Shown here: positions 54,265 through 61,700 of the stretch, piece after piece
Layout of the letters: each line of letters opens with the position of its first letter
Numbering within the stretch: position 1 is the first letter of the stretch
NCBI RefSeq assembly: GCF_900188095.1
Contig: NZ_FZOT01000018.1
Location: forward strand, 41,986 to 105,985
From: Noviherbaspirillum humi
GTDB taxonomy: Bacteria > Pseudomonadota > Gammaproteobacteria > Burkholderiales > Burkholderiaceae_D
Direction: 5' to 3'
Length of the DNA: 64,000 bases
The notes under the pieces: model-generated
Told to the model about the DNA's origin: nothing
The model's input: the letters and a program-made list of their open reading frames with translations, nothing else
Database searches by the model: none
Program-made: the position numbers and the translations under genes

Positions 54265-54600
54265 GGTCGAGCAGCGAATCTTTCGCCCTCTCCTCGGGGA
54301 GGGTTTCGCAGAGTACTGCTCTGCACTCGCGGAGCCGGTTGCGCTTGCAAGCGCAATCGTGGATAGGTTCAAGCACAAAGAAAGTCCCCTCCCTTTCAAG
54401 GGGAGGGATAGGGGCGTAGCAGGGGTTTCGCGGAGCATTGCTCCGCGCCTGCGCAGCCAGCAGCGCTTGCAAGCGCTGCTGTGGGTAGGGATGGGTTTCT
54501 GCTGCCCTTAAAGAATGTCCTTTGATTTCGAAAGAACCTCATTTCCACCCATAGCAGCGCTTGCAAGCGCACTAAAAGCCCTTCAACCTCCAACCACAAC
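54265..54600. repeat. Dispersed palindromic repeat cluster B
   Basis: A gene-free stretch packed with palindromes: TTGCGCTTGCAAGCGCAA (54339-54356), CAGCGCTTGCAAGCGCTG (54461-54478), a third GCGCTTGCAAGCGC at 54557-54570, a CCCTCCC/GGGAGGG pair near 54390-54410, and a CGGAGCA/TGCTCCG pair near 54430-54446. It shares the GCGCTTGCAAGCGC core and the GGGATGGGTTTCT/AAAGAAT stretch with cluster A at 47.5 kb. Confidence 0.7.
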
Positions 54601-54607
54601 CACAACA

Positions 54608-55597
54608 ATGAATAACCTCCGCCGCCTCACCCTCGCCACCTGCATCGCCGTCAGCCTTGCCGCCTTCACCACCCAGGCCGCCTTCGCCCAGACCACCGAC
54701 TATCCGAAGAAGCCGATCAAGATCGTCGTGCCCTTCCCGGCCGGCGGCACTTCCGACGTCATCGCCCGCATGGTCGGGCAGAAGCTGACCGAAGCTTGGG
54801 GCCAGCCGGTGATCATCGACAACCGCGCCGGCGCCAACGGCAACATCGGCGCCGACCTCGTCGCCAAATCCGAGCCGGACGGCTATACCCTGGTGCTGAT
54901 GGACATGGGGAATCTCACCCTCAGCCCGACGCTGTATCCGAAGCTGCCGTTCAATCCGCTGAAGGACCTGGCGCCGGTCACCATGCTGGCCTTCTCGCCG
55001 CACATCCTGGTGACCACCAACAGCCTGCCGGTGAAGTCGCAAAGCGAGCTGGTCGCCTACAGCAAAGCCAACAAGGGCCGCCTCAACTTCGCCGCCGCCG
55101 CCGGCACCGGCAGCGCCGCCCACCTCGCCGGCGTACTGTTCGCCCAGAAGACCGGCGCCGAATGGGGCTACATTCCCTACAAGGGCGGCGCCCAGGCGCT
55201 CACCGACCTGATCAGCGGCCAGGTCGACGTCACGATGAATGGCATGGTCGCCACCTATCCGCATGTGAAGGCGGGCAAGATCCATTTGCTGGCCGTGGCG
55301 AGCAGCAAACGCCTTCCGCAGCTGCCGGACGTGCCGACGGTGAGCGAGATGATCCCAGGCTTCGTCACCGGCAGCTGGCAGGGCGTGATGGCGCCGGCCG
55401 GCACGCCCAGGGCGGTGATCAACAAGCTCAACGCCGAGATGGCAAGGATCGTGCGGATGCCCGACGTGCGGGAGAAACTGGCGGCGCAGGGCGCGGAAGT
55501 GCAGACCGGCAGCCCGGAGGAATTCGGCGCCTGGATGAAGACCGAAGTGGCGAACTGGGCCAAGGTCATCAACGACGCGAAGATCAAGCTCGACTGA
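54608..55597 (+). CDS. Bug/TctC-family periplasmic solute receptor
   Basis: A 329-residue receptor with signal peptide MNNLRRLTLATCIAVSLAAF and a QAAFAQ-TTDYP cleavage site near residue 27. Family blocks are KPIKIVVPFPAGGTSDVIAR, IIDNRAGANGNIGADLVAKS, PDGYTLVLMDMGNL and YIPYKGGAQALTDLISGQ. The ATG at 54608 follows the palindromic repeat cluster and has no clear Shine-Dalgarno sequence. An intrinsic terminator lies about 60 bp after its stop. It lies downstream of the TPP-enzyme gene but is separated from it by 340 bp of repeats, so cotranscription is doubtful. Confidence 0.9.
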   Translation: MNNLRRLTLATCIAVSLAAFTTQAAFAQTTDYPKKPIKIVVPFPAGGTSDVIARMVGQKLTEAWGQPVIIDNRAGANGNIGADLVAKSEPDGYTLVLMDMGNLTLSPTLYPKLPFNPLKDLAPVTMLAFSPHILVTTNSLPVKSQSELVAYSKANKGRLNFAAAAGTGSAAHLAGVLFAQKTGAEWGYIPYKGGAQALTDLISGQVDVTMNGMVATYPHVKAGKIHLLAVASSKRLPQLPDVPTVSEMIPGFVTGSWQGVMAPAGTPRAVINKLNAEMARIVRMPDVREKLAAQGAEVQTGSPEEFGAWMKTEVANWAKVINDAKIKLD

Positions 55598-55658
55598 GCG
55601 TTGATTTGGCGGGCCGCGATGCATGGCATGGCAGGCCTGTGTGATAGCTAAAAACGAC

Positions 55659-55680
55659 GGCGCCTCGGGCGCCGTTTTCA
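55659..55680 (+). terminator. Intrinsic terminator of the Bug receptor gene
   Basis: ACGGCGCC (55659-55666) and GGCGCCGT (55670-55677) form a perfect 8-bp stem with a TCG loop, preceded by A-run and followed by TTTT. It lies about 60 bp after the receptor stop and could work in both directions. Confidence 0.85.
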
Positions 55681-55789
55681 TTGGAAGTTGCGCAAACCGA
55701 CCTGCCATGATTCATATTGTGCGGTTGTCATGCCCTCCCTATGCTGAGTTCTCATGCTCCCGCTTTTCGCGGGACCCAGGAGACCTCGG

Positions 55790-58700
55790 ATGCCTTTCCC
55801 CCCGGATGATCGACTCGACCCTACGCCAGGCGGAGTTTCCCCGCAGCGCCAGGGCAAGTCGCGCGTCCTGCGTCTTCGCTTGGGACGCACCCGGCTGACG
55901 CTGGTGTGGCGGCCGAGGAAGCGGCCTTCTGTGCTGTGGCAACGCTTGCTGCTGCGCGCCTTCGTCGGCTTGTTCGGCGTCTCGGCGTTGGCCCAGGCCC
56001 AAGTCGCATCCAATGCCCTGCCCACCGGCGGCCAAGTCTCTGCCGGTTCCGCCAACATCGCCCAGTCCGGCTCGGCCATGACGGTGACGCAGTCCACCCC
56101 CAAGGCCATACTCAACTGGAACAGCTTCGACATCGGCCCGTCCGCTTCCGTCACCTTCAACCAGCCCAGCCGCGATGCCGTGGCGCTGAACCGGGTGGTC
56201 GGCGTCTCGCCCAGCCAGATCCAGGGCCAGCTCAATGCCAACGGCCAGATCTTTCTCGTCAACCCGCAGGGCATCCTGTTCGGCCCCACCGCTCAGGTGA
56301 ATGTGGGGGGCCTGGCCGCCTCCACGTTGTCCATCAGCGATGCCGACTTCTTGAGCGGGAACTACCGCTTCGAGCGCAACGGCAGCACCGCCTCTGTTGT
56401 CAACCAGGGCAGACTTACTGCCGCCGATGCCGGCTACATCGCGCTGCTGGCGCCGGAAGTCATTAATGAGGGTGTCATTACCGCCAGGCTCGGCACGGTA
56501 GCCATGGCCGCCGGCGAAGCCATCTCGCTGGACTTTCGTGGCGATGGCGTGCTGGGCGTGTCAGTAGATGCAGCCACCGTCAAGACGCTGGTGGAAAACA
56601 GGCAGATGGTGATCGCGGAAGGCGGTACCGTCTACTTATCCGCGAAGGCCGCCGGCGCGCTTGGCGGCGTCATGGTCAGCAACAGCGGCACGGTGAAGGC
56701 GACCTCGCTGGTGAACCGGGGCGGCATGATCCGGCTGGAGGCCAATGGCGGCGTGATCGACAACAGCGGCACGCTGAGCACGGCCGGTGATGCCGGCGCA
56801 GCGGGCGGGCGCATCGAGGTGGCGAACCGGGCGGATGCAGACAGGCCGGTCGGGGTATTGGTGCATACCGGCACCATGAACGCGGATGGCAATGGCGCAG
56901 CGGGCGGGCAGATCGCCCTTACGCTGGACAAGCTGCTGAGCGCGGGACAGATCAGCGCCAATGGCACCAATGGCGGCAACGGCGGGCGCATCGATGCGCA
57001 GCTTACCGGCGGCCTGCTGGAAACCGCCGCGGCCAGGCTGAGCGCCAATGGCGCCAGCCAGGGCGGCAGCATCATTATGCAGAGCAGCGGCGGGCGCCTG
57101 TTCACGTCCGGCCGCTACGAAGCCCGGGGCCAGAGCGGTGGCACCATCGACCTGCTGGGCCAGGACATCGCCCTCAATGGCGCCGCGCTGAATGCCTCGG
57201 GCACGCGCCAGGGCGGCACGATCCGCATCGGCGGCGACTGGCAGGGCAGCGGCGAGCTGCAGCGCGCGCAGACGACCTATGTCACCCACGCCGCCACCCT
57301 CACGGCGGATGCCACGGACAAGGGCAACGGCGGCAAGGTGGTGGTATGGAGCGAGGGACAGACCAACTTCTACGGCACGGCCAGTGCGCGGGGCGGCGCG
57401 CAGGGCGGCGACGGCGGCGCGATCGAAGTGTCGGGCAAGGCGCAGCTGACGTTCGGCGGCATGGGCGATGCGAGCGCGGTAGCGGGCAAGGCCGGCGTGC
57501 TGCTGTTGGATCCGAAGAACATTGTCATCGACAGTAGTGGCAGCGGGATTGCCGCGTTTGATCTGCTTGATCCCAATCCCCAGACCGGGGGCGCTTTTGG
57601 AATTAGGTCACTTAATAACCAACCGGTTGTTCTTTCGAACGATAATGTGGTGATTGCGAAGCCGAATGACAGCTTTATCGCCACAAATGCAGGTGCGGTG
57701 TATGTCTTCAATGGGACGAGTGGCGCCCTTATCAGTACGTTGAACGGATCGCAAGCTAGCGATCAAGTCGGTACTGGCGGTATTAAGGCGCTCAGTAATG
57801 GCAATTTCGTCGTACGTAGCTTCAACTGGGCGAACGGTACGGCGACCAAGGCGGGTGCGGCAACATGGGCAAGTGGTGCTACCGGCATATCTGGACTCGT
57901 CTCGAGCTCCAATAGCTTGGTGGGCACGGCGGCGAATGATTTGGTCGGCAATAAAAGCATCACTGCTCTAAGCAATGGAAACTATGTCGTAGCCAGCACA
58001 AGCTGGGCAAATGGCGCGGCAGCTTCGGCCGGTGCAGCCACATGGGGGAACGGCACATCTGGAACTTATGGTGCGGTATCAAGCATCAATAGTTTGGTTG
58101 GTTCGCAAACCAATGATCAAGTTGGAAATGGTGGAGTTGTCGCACTGAGTAATGGAAACTACGTTGTTTCGAGCAGCAACTGGGCAAATGGAACGGCAAC
58201 TAAAGCCGGTGCTGCCACATGGGCAAACGGAACAACCGGCATCACCGGCTTGATATCTGGCACCAATAGCGTAATTGGGACACAAGCCAACGATAATGTA
58301 GGAAGCACGATAACGTCGTTAAGTAATGATAATTACGTTATCAGTAGCTACAATTGGGCTAATGGCACAGTAACGACAGCAGGCGCTGTGACATGGGGAA
58401 ACGGGACAACCGGCGCCAAGGGTTTTATAACAAACACTAACAGTTTGGTCGGTACGCAAGCCGGCGACAAGGTTGGATTGAATGTTACTGCTCTCACCAA
58501 TGGAAATTTTGTTGTTGGCAGCAATTTTTGGAAAAACGGAACCGCGACTAATGCTGGAGCAGTTACGTGGGCCAGCGGTTCTGTAAGTATTACAGGCAAT
58601 ATCTCAAGCACAAACAGCTTAGTAGGAACCCAAGCTGGAGATAGGGTTGGAGTATTAATAAATCCACTAGATTCTGGAAGTTATGTAGTAGGAAGTTATT

Positions 58701-61700
58701 ATTGGGCAAATGGAACTGCATCAGCCGCTGGTGCAGCGACGTGGGCAAATGGCACTTCACCATTAAGCGGCGTAATTTCCAGCACTAACAGCTTAGTTGG
58801 AACCCAAAGCTCGAGCGGGGTCGGATCAAATTTCATCCTGCTATCCAATGGAAATTATTTAGTAAACAGCCCGAACTGGCAAAATGGCACGGCAACATTT
58901 GCCGGTGCAATTACATGGGGCAGTGGATCGACTGGCATTACTGGGGTCGTTTCCAGCACCAACAGCATCGTAGGTACTCAGGCAAACGATAAGATCGGAT
59001 ATGGAAGTGTAATTCCTTTAACAAACGGAAACTATGTAATCAGAAGCTATTTTTGGAACAACGGTACTGCCACCCAAGCGGGCGCAGCGACATGGGGCAA
59101 CGGGAGTATCGGCACGAGCGGGACAATATCGAGTACCAATAGCTTGGTAGGTGCCCAAGCGAATGACCAGGTCGGACATAATATTTACGCGCTCGCCAAT
59201 GGAAATTATGTGGTCATGAGCGATTTCTGGAGTAATGGCACCGCAACCAGTGTTGGTGCAGTAACTTGGGGAAATGGTAATGCCGGCATGAGCGGTATTA
59301 TTTCTAGCACTAATAGCCTATTAGGCTCTCAAGCAAACGACCGAGTTGGAAGCAGCGGCATCGTTCTTGCGAACGGTAACTACATCGTGCAAAGCGCGCT
59401 CTGGAGTTATGGAACTTTGACTCAAGTGGGGGCAGTCACATGGGCTAACGGTAGTACTTCACTGACCGGGTTCGTAAGTGCCAGCAATAGCTTTATTGGC
59501 ACTTATGCGAACGATAGAATAGGCTCGTCAATCGTTTTAGAATTTTCCAATGGCAATGTCTTGGTCGGCAGTTCGTCATCGCGCAGCGGCACGACAAGCA
59601 ATGCAGGTCGCGTGTCCGTCATCGTGCCAAACAGTCAGAACATCCTCTACAACACCTATCCAGCCAGCGACATCTACCTCAATCCCGCCTACCTCACCAA
59701 GATCACCAACACCGGCACAGCCCTCATCCTGCAGGCTAACAACGATATCACGCTAAATAGCGCAGTCACTACCTCAGCCTCCGGCAACGGCGGCGCGCTC
59801 ACGCTGCAAGCCGGCCGCAGCGTCAATCTCAATGCCAGCATCACCACCGACAACGGCAACCTCACCCTCATCGCCAACGATAAGCTGTCCTCCGGCGTAG
59901 TCGATGCCTACCGCGATCCCGGCACGGCGGTGCTGTCCATGGCCAGCGGCACGGCGCTCAATGCCGGCACCGGCAACGTGCTGCTCAAGATCGAGGACGG
60001 CGCCGGCAAGACCAACAAGAGCTACGGCAACATGACGCTGCAGCAGGTCCAGGGCAAGACCATTACCGCCACCACGCCCACCGGCTCGAACATCACCCTC
60101 AATGGCACAGTGAGTGCCACCGCCAGCGGCAACTCGGTAGTGCTGGCCGCCGGCGGCAACTTCGTCAACAATGCCGGTTCTTCCGCCATCAACCCCGGCG
60201 CCGGGCGCTACCTGGTGTACTCGCAGTCGCCGCTGCTCAACACCCTCGGCGGCTTGAACGCCCTGCCGCTGTACAACAAGTCCTATGCCGCCGATCCGCC
60301 CGCAACGATCACCAGCAGCGGCAGCCGCTTCATCTACAGCCTCGCGCCGACGCTGACCTACACCGCCAACAACGCCAGCCGGCTGTATGGCGATGCCAAT
60401 CCATCGCTGAGCTACGGCGTGAGCGGGCTGGTGGGCAGCGATGCGCTCGGCACCGCCGCCAGCGGTACGCCTGTGCTAAGTACCACCGCCACGCCGAGCA
60501 GCAACGTCGGCAGCTACGCCATCAGCATCGGCCAGGGTTCGCTGGCCTCCGACCTGGGCTATGGCTTTGCTTTCGCTGACGGCACGCTGAGCGTCACGCC
60601 GGCGCCTCTTACCATCACTGCAGACAACGCCAGCCGCCAGTATGGGCTGGCCAATCCCGCCTTTAGCGCTTCCTACAGCGGCTTCAAGAACAGCGATAGC
60701 GCATCATCGCTGGGCGGCGCGCTGGCGTTCTCGACGGCTGCGACGGCGGCCTCGAATGTGGGCGGCTACAGCGTTACGCCGAGCGGCTACAGCTCTTCCA
60801 ACTACAGCATCAGCTACGTGCCCGGCACGCTAAGCATCACGCCAGCGCCGATCACGGTGAGCAGCGGCAACGTGACCAAGACCTATGACGGCACTACCAG
60901 TGCGGCGGGCAGCCCCATCATTACTTCAGGGGCTCTCTACAACGGGAACACGCTATCCGGCGGCAGCTACGCCTTCCTCGACAAGAACGCCGGCACCGGC
61001 AAGTCGGTGACCGTATCAGGCGTCGCGGTGAACGATGGCAATGGCGGCAACAACTACAGTGTTACCTACGCCAGCAACACAAATAGCACCATCACGCCCA
61101 AGGCCCTGACGGTGTCAGCCACGGCGCAAAACAAGGTCTATGACGGCACGACGGCTGCCAGCGTGACATTCAGCGACGACCGCGTTGCCGGCGACGTACT
61201 CTCGGCCAGCTACGCTTTCGCGACGTTCAGCGACAAGAACGCCGGCACGGGCAAGCCGGTCACGGTCACCGGCATCGCCCTGTCCGGCGCCGATGCGCTG
61301 AACTACACCGCCAACAACTCCGCCGCCTCCACCGCCGACATCACGCCCAGGACGCTGACCATCACCGCCAACGGCCAGAACAAGGTCTATGACGGCACAA
61401 CGGCCGCCACGGTTGCCTTGGCGGATGACCGCATTGCCGGCGACCTGCTCTCCACCAGCTATGGCAGCGCTTCCTTTGCCGACAAGCATGCCGGCATCGG
61501 CAAGGTTGTCACCGTCAGCGGCTTGGGCAAGAGCGGCGCGGATGCCGGCAACTATGTATTGGCCAGCACGGGCGCCGGCACCACGGCCGACATCACGCCG
61601 GCAGCATTGACCATCGCCGCCGACGACAAGAGCAGGACCTATGGCGATGCCAATCCGGCGCTGACGGCGAGTTATACCGGCCTGGTCGGCGGCGATACCG

